Of a stretch of DNA of 64,000 nucleotides, positions 33,068 to 44,093 are shown piece by piece; position 1 is the stretch's first letter, and each line of letters opens with the position of its first letter. Made by a program: the position numbers and the translations under genes. The DNA is from Echria macrotheca. Its lineage: Eukaryota; Ascomycota; Sordariomycetes; Sordariales; Schizotheciaceae. The stretch is taken from NCBI GenBank assembly GCA_030411725.1, contig MU839830.1, positions 1,364,001 to 1,428,000 on the forward strand. Direction: 5' to 3'. Under the pieces are notes generated by a model. That model ran no database searches. It saw nothing but the letters and a program-made list of their open reading frames with translations, and had not been told where the DNA came from.

Positions 33068-35799
33068 ATGGCGGCGCAAAAGCGGACAGGATGGGGCTCG
33101 TTTCTCTCCCAAGCTGTGGCCGGTGTCGAAGCCCGGCTGGACAACATTCTGGCCGAAGAGGGCGATGGCTCAGCTCAGCAGAAGGAGGCCAAGCCGCCTG
33201 CTTCTTCGACGACCACTCCGGCCACGTCTGTCAAGCCGAGTCCCAGTATGCATTCTGCGTCCACATTGTTGCCCCATCATCGCTGACTTGTCGTTCGTAG
33301 CCCCTTCAAGAACTGCCTCTACACGCACGAATGACCGTCTCCAAGAGAGGCTCGCGAGAGCCATAGCCGCCAAATCCGCTGCCCAAAAGTCGGATTCCAC
33401 GACAGTCAAGACACCCCTCTCGAACCAGGGCAGTCCCCGCCAAAGCATCGATGCGCAGAGTCGAGCCTCCTCCGAGAGTGTAGATCGAGCAAGCCCCGCC
33501 ACCAGAGACTTAGACAAGGAGGCTCGCTCCCCCCGGATATCACTGGACGTGGCAAGAAGCTCACAGGACAATTCGGAGGAGGCTCCTAAGGCGCCTGCTG
33601 CTCTCAATGGCGAGCCCGAACCCGCCGCTGAGGAGACAGGGGTGAATGGCGCGGCCAAACCCGATGGTCTGACACCTTCCGTAGCGGCCCCTCCTACAAA
33701 CGAACCCCCCATGGTGGCGGGAGCGCCGACTGAGGGTCTTGAACCTGCTACCGAGCCTACGCCCGCCGTGACGTCGGATGAAGCGCAGCCAGTCGAGTCT
33801 GAGGGCCTCTTGGAGGCTGCTGTCTTGCAATACCAAGAAGAGATTCATGGCTACATAGAGCGAATTGACGCTCTTGAAGCTAAACTGCAATATTTGGCAA
33901 GGGATATTGGCGACTCAGCCCGGAAAGCAGCACTGGCTGCGCCGGCAGGAACTGCTGAGAAGAAGCTGGCCGAGAAGGACCAGCAGATAGCTCAACTGAT
34001 GGAAGAGGGTAAGAATCTGGCCAGCACCGAGCAAAAGCATCGTGCGATCCTGAAGAAGATGCGTGCAAAGATAGCCGAAGACGAAAAGGAGCTTAATGCT
34101 CTGAAGACGGCAAGGGAAAGGTATAATAAGGAAGCCGAGAGCCTTCGTCTCCGCGCCAACCGGGCCGACGAGCTTGAGAAGACCCACGATGAATTACAAA
34201 AGCGTCTCGAGCAAGCGCAGAGAGAGCTCAGCTCGTTACGTCCAGAACTTCGGTCCAAAGAAAACGTCATCGCGGAGCTCAAGGCCCAACTGAAGAAGGC
34301 TACAGATCAAGCGGACGCCATGACGGCCAAAGTCAACAATCAAGCGAGGGAGCAAGACCGCCGGCGGATTTCGGAGCTTGAGGACTCGGTGGCGGCTCTC
34401 CAGGTCGAGAAGAACCTTGTTGCCGACCGCGCTAAGATCCAGGCGACTGAACTGAAGGAGAAGGCCGAGAGAGCCAGCGAGCGGGCGCGAGCCCTCGAGT
34501 TGGAGCTTAAGGCAGAAGTGCAGATAATGGAGAGCAAGCTTGAGGCCATGCGCATTCGTGCCGAGGAGGCGTCTTCGGGTGCCACTGGCGACTCACAAGC
34601 CAAACTACTACGTCAAGTCGAGACATTACAGACTCAGTACTCGATTGCCAGCGAGAACTGGCAAGGGATCGAAGCGACGCTATTAGCCAGAATATCGAAC
34701 ATGGAAAGGGAGAGAGACGAAGCTCTGCAAAGAGAATCGGACATGAGGAAGAAGGCTCGCGAAGCGGTAAGATTTGTTATATCGGTTCTTCCGATGGTTG
34801 CTAACGTTTCGTCAGGCCGCGCGGGCTAAGCGTCATGAAGAAGAGTTGGAAGAGGCCAAGATGAAGCTTCCCAACATGCAGGAAGATGTCAAGTCATACC
34901 AATCCCGGCTCGATGCCCTTCAGAGGAGAGCAGAGGAGGCCGAGGCAGCCCTGACCAAATCAAGAGCCGAGTTCGAGAAGCAAAGGCAGGTTTGGGAGGC
35001 AGAGAAAGAAGAGAAGAACAACCGGCATCCGGCCGACCGCCGGTCGTGGCTCGAGGATTTGCCAGGCGGATCCTTCACCAAGGCCGACAGCCGACCCGAG
35101 TCACCACAACTATCACTACCGCACCGAACATTTAGCACGGATCTCCTGGGTATCCAGAGTCTGACAAGCAAAGCACGCAAGGCTTCGGCGCCGTCAAGTA
35201 ACAGCGATGCCGGTGCTGGTGATCAGCAGGGCCGCGGAGCTATCGGACGGCGACCATCGGCCCAGCCACTGACGCGGCCGTCAATCCAGTCAAGCGTAGG
35301 CCTTTTTAGTCCCTCTGTTCCCCTGTTCAGCCCTTCGATTGAGGCACTTGCAACGCCGTCATCGATTCACCCCCTGGAGCGGGAGGATGCGTTTGAGGGG
35401 GCCGAGACGTCATCCTCGCCGCAACAGGTGATGCAGGATATGGTCTCGGTGTCGACTGTTGGGGCAGGTCCTTCGGTACAACTGGTGGAGCGTATGAGTG
35501 CGGCTATCAGGCGGCTAGAGAGCGAGAAGGTGGCCGCGCGAGAGGAGCTGGCGCGTATTTCGCGGCAGAGAGACGAGGCACGCGCCGAGATCGTGTCGTT
35601 GATGCGGGAGGTTGAGGGTGGCAAGTCGGCTCTGCAGCGGGTGGCTGCGCTCGAGGCCGAGGTGGCCGAGGTGAATGCACGATACGAGACGACACTGGAG
35701 CTGCTGGGCGAGAAGAGCGAGATGGTGGAGGAGCTCAAGGCGGATGTGGACGACGTCAAGGCCATGTACCGGGATTTGGTGGAGAGAACAATCAAGTAG
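33068..35799 (+). CDS. SGM1: TATA element modulatory factor / Sgm1-type Golgi coiled-coil protein
   Basis: 875 residues; exons 33068-33245, 33301-34766 and 34816-35799 (GTATGC and GTAAGA donors). In the TMF/Sgm1 family the C-terminal coiled coil binds the Rab Ypt6/Rab6 and acts as a Golgi tether. The N-terminus is short and amphipathic (GWGSFLSQAVAGVEARLDNI), followed by a Ser/Thr/Pro/Glu-rich linker. A long coiled coil spans ~255-630 with the TMF pattern LEAKLQYLARDIG and KHRAILKKMRAKI. A second linker follows, then the conserved C-terminal coil at ~765-875 (LVERMSAAIRRLESEKVAA to DVDDVKAMYRDLVERTIK). It converges with NAS6, only 110 bases apart. Confidence 0.86.
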
Positions 35800-35909
35800 A
35801 CAGAGATATCGGCCGGATTACGCTAGATTATAATTCAAAATATTTACAGGACTCGAGATTGGATGTGGATAAAACAAGGTATCTGTATCTCGCGATCTAA
35901 ACTGTGAGT

Positions 35910-37090
35910 TTACAGTTCTATACCCTCTCTCTCGCACTCACGCTCGATGTACCTACGGACCTAGACATATGCATATTAGCCGTGGTTACCAAAGAAATGA
36001 AGCAAGATAAAGGGAAGGGGGAGTGCTCACATCCATCCCCGGAGCCAGCTCCAACGCAAGCATCCCATCCGCGTCCTTCTTGCCCGTCTCAGCACCCGCC
36101 TTGAGCAGCGCAACCGCCGCGTCACCTTTTTTTTTTTCGGCATTGGTCAGCATGCATGTATTCATCCCCTCTCATACACAAGAAAAAGGGTGATAGAGGA
36201 ATAAAGTACCATGGCCCTCGGCTACGGCGTGATGCAGAGCCGTGTAGCCCGCGCTATCCGTCGCGTTGAGCGGGCTGCGCGCCTTGAGGAGCAGGTTGAT
36301 CATGGGGACGGAACCGACGGCGGCGGCGCGGTGGAGGGCGTATTGGCCGCGCTTGTCGCGGACGCGGGCTGAGGCGGGGGGGTTGTGCTCCTGGAGGAGT
36401 TTGCGGGCTAGGTCTATGTTTGATTTTGAGGCTATGAAGTGGAGGACTGTCTTTTTTTTGTTGGTTATTTGTTAGGTTTTATAGGTAGGGTTGGGGATGG
36501 GGAGGGGGAGGGGGAGGAGGTAAGTACTTGGCCGCTGTTATCTGGGGGGAAGAGGTTAGTATGAGAATGGATAGGGGGAGGGGAGGGATAGGGAGATAGG
36601 AGGGGAGGTTACTGGTCTCGTTTACGTCGGCACCCTTGGAGAGGAGGAGGTCTACTATCTTGTCGCTGTCTTTGACGCTGGCGGCGATCATTAGGGGGGT
36701 CCAGCCGCTGTCGTCCTGGGAGTTTTTGTGAGTAGAGAGGGTGGTTTAGGGGAGAGGGGGGGGGTGGGAATACTTGGACGTCCGGGTCGAACCCCTTTTG
36801 GTTGACTAGCAGGGAGAAGATGTCAAAGTTGTTGGCTGAGGCGGCCCAGTGGATGGGGAGTCGGCCATCTTGGTCCTTTCGGGTTGCGAGCTTGGGGTCG
36901 GCCTGGGTAGTGGTTAGATGTCTTTTTGGCGGATATGTGAGTCTGGCGGCATACGTTGAGCAGTGATTCCACGGCGGCCACTGAGATGGGTTTGTTAGTT
37001 GTTTCATGCAGTGCGGGGGAATATTCGCTGCTCACCTCGGCCTTCTCTGGCTGCCGCATGAATGGCGTACTTGTCTTCTTTTTCCGCCAT
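35910..37090 (-). CDS. NAS6: Ankyrin-repeat proteasome assembly chaperone Nas6 (gankyrin, PSMD10)
   Basis: 237 residues in eight exons: 37090-37036, 36980-36955, 36902-36774, 36715-36613, 36541-36528, 36450-36210, 36125-36031 and 35960-35910. Nas6 binds the Rpt3 C-domain during 19S base assembly. Ankyrin repeats run through nearly the whole protein: KYAIHAAAREGRVAAVESLL, GRLPIHWAASANNFDIFSLL, GWTPLMIAASVKDSDKIVDLL, TVLHFIASKSNIDLARKLL, GQYALHRAAAVGSVPMINLL and GYTALHHAVAEGHGDAAVALL. It ends RRYIERECEREGIEL, as in fungal Nas6. Exons 2 and 5 are 26 and 14 bases, and two acceptors are poly-A followed by AAG. The repeats stay in register only with this splice pattern. Confidence 0.86.
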
Positions 37091-37459
37091 ATTGTTGATA
37101 TTGAAGTAAGGGCTCAAATGCTAGATTCAGAAGTCAAGCGGAAGCTGTGTGAGATGGCCAACGTTAGCAGTGCTGCCTGAGCTGTTGTAAGTGACGGCTT
37201 CAGCACCCTGAGCTGATGTGGGGTAGTTCTAGTTGCCCCGCGCTGTCTTGCGCACTGTGCACTGTGCTGCTGGGTGGCCTGAGCTTCAAGCCGCCTCCAA
37301 AAAATTCGGGGCGGGTCTGCAGTTGCAACATCCTTGCTCAACGACGCGACCGCGACGAGAACATCACCAAACGACTACCGAAGAACATCACGGATCGACG
37401 AATACGGACCTTTTGCGCAAACACTAAATCTTGAAATTGAAATACCAATCAAACAAATA
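37091..37459. promoter_or_regulatory. Divergent NAS6/PRP46 promoter region
   Basis: 369 bases between two ATGs on opposite strands. It must hold both promoters. I see no clear TATA box; short CAACGACGCGACCGCGACGA-type repeats of CGAC occur near 37338-37360. Confidence 0.55.
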
Positions 37460-39009
37460 ATGGCAGCCCAGGTGGCCGGCGCCGCCAATGGCGCAGACGC
37501 CCATCTCGAGGCCATGGTGCTCGAAAATGCACGACGAGCCAAGTCCATATTCACGACGGCCGGTGCAGGGAGGAAACGGATAAAACTCGACCCAGAACTC
37601 GCTTCATCAGACCCAGACCTCACCAAGACCGCTCTGTCCCTTCGTCTTCACGCCGAGTACGCCGATGTCCAGACGCTTCCCGAAGCCCTCGCCTCCAAGA
37701 TGCCTGCGGCCGGGCCACGCAAGAAGAAGCCAAAGGCGGTCGCCGAAGAAGCGCCATCCCAGTCGGAAGAGCACGCGCGGAAACTGATCGAGGGCATACC
37801 CGTCAAGAGCTCCGGTCCGGGCGGCGCAAACTCGTCAGCTCTGGTCTTGTCCCGAAAACCCGCCACCTCGACGTCTGCGCCGAACCAGCAACGAAACGAA
37901 CCCCAACAAAGCCTTACCCGCCGATCGGATATCATCGCGCAGCCGCGGCCGGACTGGCACCCGCCATGGAAGCTCATGCGGGTCATTTCTGGCCATCTGG
38001 GATGGGTTCGGGCGCTGGCCGTCGAGCCGGACAACAAATGGTTCGCTTCAGGGGCTGGCGACCGCACCATCAAAATCTGGGATTTGGCTTCTGGCGCGCT
38101 GAAGCTGACCCTGACGGGCCATATTTCCACGGTACGCGGGCTGGCCATTTCGCCGCGACATCCTTACATGTTCTCGTGCGGCGAGGACAAGATGGTCAAG
38201 TGCTGGGACCTCGAGACCAACAAGGTGATCCGCCACTACCACGGCCACCTCAGCGGTGTCTACACGCTCGCCCTCCATCCCACCCTGGACGTGCTGGTCA
38301 CGGGCGGTCGCGACGGTGTAGCCCGCGTCTGGGACATGCGGACGCGGAGCAACGTCCACGTGCTCGCAGGCCACACCGGCACGGTGGCGGATCTAGTCTG
38401 CCAGGAGGCCGACCCGCAGGTCATCACCGGAAGTCTGGACTCGACCATCCGGATGTGGGACCTAGCAGCCGGCAAGACCATGGGCGTGCTGACGCACCAC
38501 AAAAAGGGCGTGCGGACGCTGGCCACGCACCCGTCCGAGTTCACGTTCGCGTCGGGCAGCACGGGCAGCATCAAGCAGTGGAAGTGTCCCGAGGGCGCCT
38601 TCATGCAGAACTTTGAGGGCCACAACGCCATCATCAACACGCTGGCGGTCAACGACACCAACGTGCTCTTCTCGGGCGGCGATAACGGGTCCATGAGCTT
38701 CTGGGACTGGAAGTCGGGCCATCGGTTCCAGGCGCTGGACACCACGGCGCAGCCGGGCTCGTTGGATGCCGAGTCGGGCATTATGAGCTCTATTTTTGAT
38801 CGCTCTGGTTCGCGGTTGATTGTTGGCGAGGCGGATAAGACTAGTAAGTTTTTATTTTTATTTTTATTTTTAATTATTCGACTTTATGAGAGGGTTACGT
38901 GCTAATAGGAGGGTGTATAGTCAAAATATGGAAGGAGGATGAAAAGGCCACGCCCGAGACGCACCCGCTCGAGTGGAAGCCGAGCTTGTCTAGGACGAGG
39001 AAGTTTTGA
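37460..39009 (+). CDS. PRP46: Pre-mRNA splicing factor Prp46 (PLRG1/PRL1), WD40 protein
   Basis: 490 residues, exons 37460-38843 and 38921-39009. PRL1/PLRG1 is a core member of the Prp19-associated complex in the spliceosome. Residues 1-170 are a charged, poorly conserved N-terminus. Seven WD40 repeats follow from PPWKLMRVISGHLGWVRAL (~168), with blades ending in IKIWDL, VKCWDL, ARVWDM, IRMWDL, IKQWKC, MSFWDW and IKIWKE. The intron splits the last blade (ADKT|IKIWKE). The C-terminus HPLEWKPSLSRTRKF is characteristic of this family. It shares a short promoter region with NAS6 and converges with ORC1. Confidence 0.94.
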
Positions 39010-39165
39010 AATGTTGAGAGATGGAATGTGTTTAATAGCGTTGTGTGTAGATTATGAATACCAAAGACATCCAAGCAACCCAACAGAATTGACAAAACGT
39101 GTCATGACTTTTTTCTTCTTCCGGGTATCTTTTGGCTAGATAGTCTAATCCGTACATAAATAAAT

Positions 39166-41514
39166 CTACAAAACCACACCCAGCTCCCTAATCTCGGGAT
39201 CATCCCGAAACGCCAACCTAACCTCCTCATCCCCCACCGCCAGCCGAATCTTGCTCGGCCTCTCAGCCCTCAGCCCCTCGAGGTGAATGATGCCCGCGCC
39301 CGTGAGATCCACCGCCGCCACGCTCAGCCCCGCCGGCCGCGGCATTCTGTTCTGGTGGTCCAGTTTCTGCCTGACCATAATCTCCGCGGCGGCGTTACTT
39401 GTATTCTGGGAGTTGTTGTTGTGGGTGAGCAGAAGCCGCACCGGCCTGCTCTCGCCCGCCGCCTGTCGCAGGGTCCGCTGCATCTCCTCGAGCACGTCGC
39501 CGTAGGTGCTCTCCGCCAGCCCGGTGCGGTGGATGCGCATGAGCAGGGCGGCGAGGAGCAGACGGGAGGCGAAGGGGAGGGTGCGGAGGTATTGCTGGAG
39601 GGGGTTGCTCGTCGCCTCGGCGATGGCGCGCCGGATGGTTTCGATTGTTACCCTGCCCGAGGGGGGGGCGCCTTTTTTGTTTTTCCTGCCGCCTCCGGGG
39701 GTTTCGGCGGCGGCAGAGCGGATTTTTTTGCTCGGCGTGTCTGGGGGGGCGGTTTCGTTGTCCGCAGCCGCGAGCGCTTTGGCGTCCGCCTCGGCGAGCT
39801 CGACGGCCCGTCGGCAGATGTCCAGCGCGCGTCGGGCGTCGCCGCTCACGGCTGCGACCTTGCGCGCGGCGAACTGCACCGCGTCGGCGTCGACTATGGC
39901 CCCGGGCACGCCCTCGAGCCGGCTCTGCACGATGCGCATCAGCTGCTCGTGGTTGTAGCCGGGGAAGGTGATGCGGGTTAGGCCGAGGCGCGACGAGATC
40001 TTGTTGCTGAGTGTTCGCTCGGGCAGGTCCATGGTGTTGGCGACGGCGAGCACGATCAGGCGGCTGTGGCGCAGGCCGGGCCAGTTGAAGAAGTTGTACA
40101 TTACGCCCTGGTTTTTGGTCACCAGCTGGTCGAGCTCGTCCATCAGCACGACGCAGGGCACGCGGCGCGGCGATGGGTGGCTGAATTCGCGCTCGAGCAG
40201 GTCGAGTGCCTGCGCTGGGCTGACGCGCTGGCCCTTGAGGGCTTCCCATAGCAGGGCGTACGATTGGTGAGGGTCTGTGATCTTCATGCCGTTGATTTCG
40301 ACAAAGATAAAGTCGTCGAGCTCGTCGGCCCGCACCGCTGCGTCCAGGTGGGCCACTACCTCGCGTACTGTCGCTGTCTTGCCCGTCCCCGGCGTGCCTG
40401 AGATGTAGATGCACGTGCCCGTGCCGTCCGTGATGGCCGCCTCGAGGTGCGAGTACACCAGGCTGAACTCGGACTCCCGGCATGGCAGGCTCGTGGGCAC
40501 CGAGGCTACGTGCAGCTGCGAGCGGGCGACCTGGTAGGGCGACGACTGCACGTGGGCCGGCGACAGGATTCGTGTGGCCAGAGGTGTGAACTCGAGGTGC
40601 TTCTTGACCATGATCTTGCGGTGTGAGGAAGGGGTTACTGGTTTGCTGGCGGCCCCTTTTCGTCGGCTCCCGGGGGTCACGGCGTCACGGAACTTGGCCC
40701 GCTTCGAAGGGGTGCGGAACTTGGCGAGATCATCACCATCGTCGGCGTCACCTGTCCCGTTATACTCCTTCTCTGGCGCGTCCTCGTCGTTTGCGGCCTT
40801 CTGTTTCCGTCGCGTAGCCTTGGTCCCCTGCTTGACAAGGTTCGCCAGGGACTCGACATCCTGATACCCGCGATATACGTCCTCCCACACGAGCTCGTCG
40901 GTGTATGTGCACGTCTTGGTGTTACACCCCCGGCGACAGATGAACGTCTTGCCGTACTCCTTGGCCCTGCGCGGGATCTTGCCGGTGGGATACTTGGCGG
41001 CGAAGGCGGCCTCGGACATAATATTGGCCTTGCCGTTGATGGTGACAAGGGGGTTGATGTCGGAGGTGGTGGTGATGTACAGCTCGTTGTCGAGATAGTC
41101 GTTGCGCTTGTTGATGCGGTTGTGGATCTCCTTGTGCGAGATGAACCACAGGAAGTCGGCCGTCATCTCGCCCTCCTCCTCGTCCTCGATAAACTCCTTG
41201 ATGATGCCGACCCAGGCCTCGTTCGACCCCTCGGCCTTGAGGAGTACGATGTCGCCGAGCCGACACTCAAAGTTGCCCATGCGCGCCCCGATGATTCTGG
41301 GTTTGGCGGTCTGTGTCGCGGCTGCACGCTTGCGTTTTCTGGACGTGCCTTCGGTTTCTTCGGCGGCGGGTGGTTCGGAGTCGGTTTCTTGGGCGTATAC
41401 CCATTCCCACGGCTGATCCTCTGTGCCGAGCTCGTCGTCGGAATCTTCTCTCCTCACGCCCGGGGGCGGTGTTGGCGACGCTGCCCGGCGTCGCCGGCTT
41501 ACGCGACCAGGCAT
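39166..41514 (-). CDS. ORC1: Origin recognition complex subunit 1
   Basis: A 782-residue, single-exon gene. Orc1 is the main ATPase of the origin recognition complex, which loads the MCM helicase with Cdc6. After a basic N-terminus, a BAH domain lies at ~75-200 (FECRLGDIVLLKAEG, GEMTADFLWFISHKEIH). The AAA+ domain spans ~330-600, with Walker A SGTPGTGKTATVREV (~371), Walker B CVVLMDELDQL (~458) and the ORC/Cdc6 motif ANTMDLPERTLSNKISSRLG. A winged-helix C-terminus ends the protein. All key ATPase residues are present and length is normal. Its stop is 156 bases from that of PRP46. Confidence 0.95.
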   Translation of the reverse strand: MPGRVSRRRRAASPTPPPGVRREDSDDELGTEDQPWEWVYAQETDSEPPAAEETEGTSRKRKRAAATQTAKPRIIGARMGNFECRLGDIVLLKAEGSNEAWVGIIKEFIEDEEEGEMTADFLWFISHKEIHNRINKRNDYLDNELYITTTSDINPLVTINGKANIMSEAAFAAKYPTGKIPRRAKEYGKTFICRRGCNTKTCTYTDELVWEDVYRGYQDVESLANLVKQGTKATRRKQKAANDEDAPEKEYNGTGDADDGDDLAKFRTPSKRAKFRDAVTPGSRRKGAASKPVTPSSHRKIMVKKHLEFTPLATRILSPAHVQSSPYQVARSQLHVASVPTSLPCRESEFSLVYSHLEAAITDGTGTCIYISGTPGTGKTATVREVVAHLDAAVRADELDDFIFVEINGMKITDPHQSYALLWEALKGQRVSPAQALDLLEREFSHPSPRRVPCVVLMDELDQLVTKNQGVMYNFFNWPGLRHSRLIVLAVANTMDLPERTLSNKISSRLGLTRITFPGYNHEQLMRIVQSRLEGVPGAIVDADAVQFAARKVAAVSGDARRALDICRRAVELAEADAKALAAADNETAPPDTPSKKIRSAAAETPGGGRKNKKGAPPSGRVTIETIRRAIAEATSNPLQQYLRTLPFASRLLLAALLMRIHRTGLAESTYGDVLEEMQRTLRQAAGESRPVRLLLTHNNNSQNTSNAAAEIMVRQKLDHQNRMPRPAGLSVAAVDLTGAGIIHLEGLRAERPSKIRLAVGDEEVRLAFRDDPEIRELGVVL

Positions 41515-41843
41515 TGCAGAGAAGGGCCGGTGTTTGTCGACGGTGCTGCCTATCCAGAGGGTTTCCGCCGTTTCCTGTTGGATCAGTTGCGCTGAAGTGG
41601 CTGGATGCTGTCGCTGAGACGCGTCGGATTGACGCGACTGGACTCAATTAAGCCCCGGCAATTGGCCCCACATAGAGCTCAGGGCCACTGCACCAATCCG
41701 GGAGACGTACCCTGACCGAGTATTCCGTCCCCTTCACCATTCAAACAAGCATACCTACGGAATACATCCGTACAGAATACACACATTAATGACACTGAAC
41801 AAAGCTTATGAAAGTATTTCAAGTTCTGAGCTTCCATGGACTT

Positions 41844-41895
41844 GTACCTACCTCATGTACATACACTTGTACAAGCAAGTACCTGCCTCATGTAC
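41844..41895. repeat. Imperfect direct repeat, 17 bases
   Basis: GTACCTACCTCATGTAC at 41844-41860 recurs with one change at 41879-41895. Between them lies a CTTGTACAAG palindrome. Confidence 0.8.
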
Positions 41896-41918
41896 TTGCA
41901 TCTCCTCTGTCGAGGCCT

Positions 41919-41955
41919 GGGTTCCTTCCTTTTCAGGGTTCCTTCCTTTTCAGGG
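41919..41955. repeat. Perfect 17-base tandem duplication
   Basis: GGGTTCCTTCCTTTTCA occurs twice head to tail (41919-41935 and 41936-41952), followed by another GGG. Confidence 0.9.
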
Positions 41956-42104
41956 ACAACTCAGTTAGCCCTTCTCTATCACTAGTCAGTTTATCTAGCA
42001 GTCCCACATGCCCACTTCTTCCCAATTCCATCCCCTCTTCTCCCATGAAGCTCCCGACACCACCAGTTTAGTTTTCTGTCTCTCCTCCCTGATACGTGAT
42101 CACC

Positions 42105-43459
42105 ATGGTCAATTCGACTACTCCCAATGGCGATAAGCCGCAGACCGGCACGGGAATTCTGTCGCGGCCAGGCGGAATGGAGTATACTGTCTTGGTAGGT
42201 TGTCTGCCCAGTTTCTACTTTTCTCTGACGAGCTATACAGTCCCAGTATGTGCTGCCCTCCGGGACTGATGACCAGGGGATCAAAAATCCCTGGAGCCTC
42301 GAAGCCACCATGTTTATCCAACAGGTGGCAAAGCACCATGGCGTCGCCATACAAGTCGACGATGGCGGCGCTAGCTTGAGCATACACTCTTTCAGCTATC
42401 GCAAGGCTAAACAGACCCGCGCCGACCTGGATTATTACTTCTCTGACCATGCTGGCGAGCTTCCCGCATATGACGGTGCAGTTCTGGTTGCTTCCCCAGT
42501 CAATGACCTTGGTGCCGCTATTTTTGTCCTGGACAAAGGAGACGCATCTGGTGCCCGTCCCATCATCGATGCTCAAGCCATGGCGACGATGGACCTTCCC
42601 TCGATGGCGTCCGACTTGACATTGATGATTGCCGACAAAGTCAGGCTCCAAGACACACTCTCCCCGGCTATCCGGGGACTCCGTTTCTTTGCCGGAAAGA
42701 TGAGGCTACGCGTTCACTTTGGTCGCCTCCTCATGGGTGAATGGGAGAAGGATCGCAACCACTATTCGCTGGGCGACCTGAGAAGCCTCTTGGGATGTAC
42801 TGGGTGTCGCGGGACATCATCCATTAATCCCTGGTAATTTCCAGCCTCCATGTGATGGACTATTCTGATATCCGCAGTATATCTCCGAACTACTCTCTAG
42901 AAAGCCTCCGTAGCAAGCTTTCTACCGTTGTCACCTTCAAATCACCAACAGCTGCACTTGCGGGAGACTCAGATGTGCAGCCTGTCTACTCTGTCTTTCT
43001 GCATACCAAAACCATTGTCATTGAGTCTGAGATTGGAACAGCTCGTGGACAGGGAGACACGATCGACTACTACTTCGGCCCCTTCCAGGCCCACTTCCGC
43101 GACGACCGCCACCGAGGTCTCACCATCCTCCAGTCGTGCCCTCATAGGTACGGTTCAAGTGTTTGTCATATCATTGATGTAGCCAAGGCTTATACATGTC
43201 TCGCAGACGCTACGACTGGCTGCTAGTGCTTCACAATTTTCTCAACGACGGTCAGCTGGGTGGCGCAATGCCCTTCACCCCTTGGGACCTGACAAACTCG
43301 GCCCGGTTCACTCAGACTCCGCCCGGAGAGTTTCCCCGCTTCAGCCTCCCTGGACACTTTGTGAAGGCCCACGACATTGAAGGAATCTTTGCAAAGAGGT
43401 CATGGACATATTCGGTCAACGCCTACTACGACGTCGAGGTCAGCCAGGTGTTTGAGTAG
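42105..43459 (+). CDS. Unknown fungal protein, ends at an in-frame TAG
   Basis: Not recognised. Likely exons are 42105-42194, 42241 to a donor at 42815 or 42834, 42878-43147 and 43207-43459. Junctions 1 and 3 are clear (GTAGGT...ATACAG; GTACGG...CGCAG). The second intron has two possible donors, both in phase, giving ISPNYSLESLRSKL after the splice. Stretches such as DYYFSDHAGELPAYDGAVLVA, LGAAIFVLDKGDASGARPII and VYSVFLHTKTIVIESEIGT look like a folded beta-rich protein; no motif names a function. The frame ends at TAG 43457-43459 but continues open for 115 more codons, so the gene may be a recent pseudogene. The stop could also be the true end. Confidence 0.55.
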
Positions 43460-43807
43460 GGATCAGATGCCACTGTTCAGCCGACGCCGCGCGTGGGTAT
43501 TAAATTGTATTCGAGCCACTGGGATGATCAGATGGAAGCTGCGAACTTGGCCACGAGCCCTCGTCCGTGGAGGACATTTGACCAAGACTTTTTGAAGACG
43601 GATCCTCGGTCTATTGGCCGGGTCCGGCAGTGGCTAGGGCGGGAACCCGACTCATGGGATGATTTTCTCTACTGGGTGGAGCTAGTACAACATACGTTGG
43701 AGTCTGTCCACCGCGAGACTGACGTGGGCGTGAAGGACTCTGTCTGGGCTGCCGGGGCCGTGGATCCGTTCATGGGGGCTTCTGAGAGTTCAACAAGCCC
43801 TGTGTAG
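43460..43807 (+). pseudogene. Detached C-terminal coding remnant of the preceding gene
   Basis: The frame directly after the TAG at 43457-43459 stays open to TAG at 43805-43807. Its codon use and composition look coding (VGIKLYSSHWDDQMEAANL, IGRVRQWLGREPDSWDDFLY). It reads as the natural continuation of the upstream protein. A 33-base intron (43448-43480, GTGTTT...TTCAG) would remove the stop in frame, but is shorter than fungal introns usually are. Confidence 0.5.
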
Positions 43808-44093
43808 CGTAGATTCGGAGGTGTATTTGTGGGAATCCAGTCTGGCTTGGGCAACTAAGGTACTTGGCCTAGTGCCAGGTCGAAGTGGCACACAAAGACC
43901 TTGGTACTTGGGCCCAATACTGGGAATCGAGGTCACACTATGTCTGTATCTGTATCTAGATAGTTGGTCCTCGATCAGTATCTGATATTGGACTTTTACT
44001 GCGCATACAGTCAATTGCCTGCAGTTTGACAGTTATTTAGCCAGTCATGCTAGCCATGCCGGTTAATCGACGAGATAATCCCAAGACTTCTTC

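Larger units (their letters stand above)
41515..42104. other. Divergent promoter region with small direct repeats
   Basis: 590 bases between ORC1 and the interrupted unknown gene. It holds two direct repeats described separately; nothing coding is seen. Confidence 0.5.

Noticed and set aside
39395..40483. 362-codon second frame inside ORC1
   Set aside because: Shadow of the ORC1 AAA+ region caused by high third-position GC; Arg/Pro-rich with no motif.
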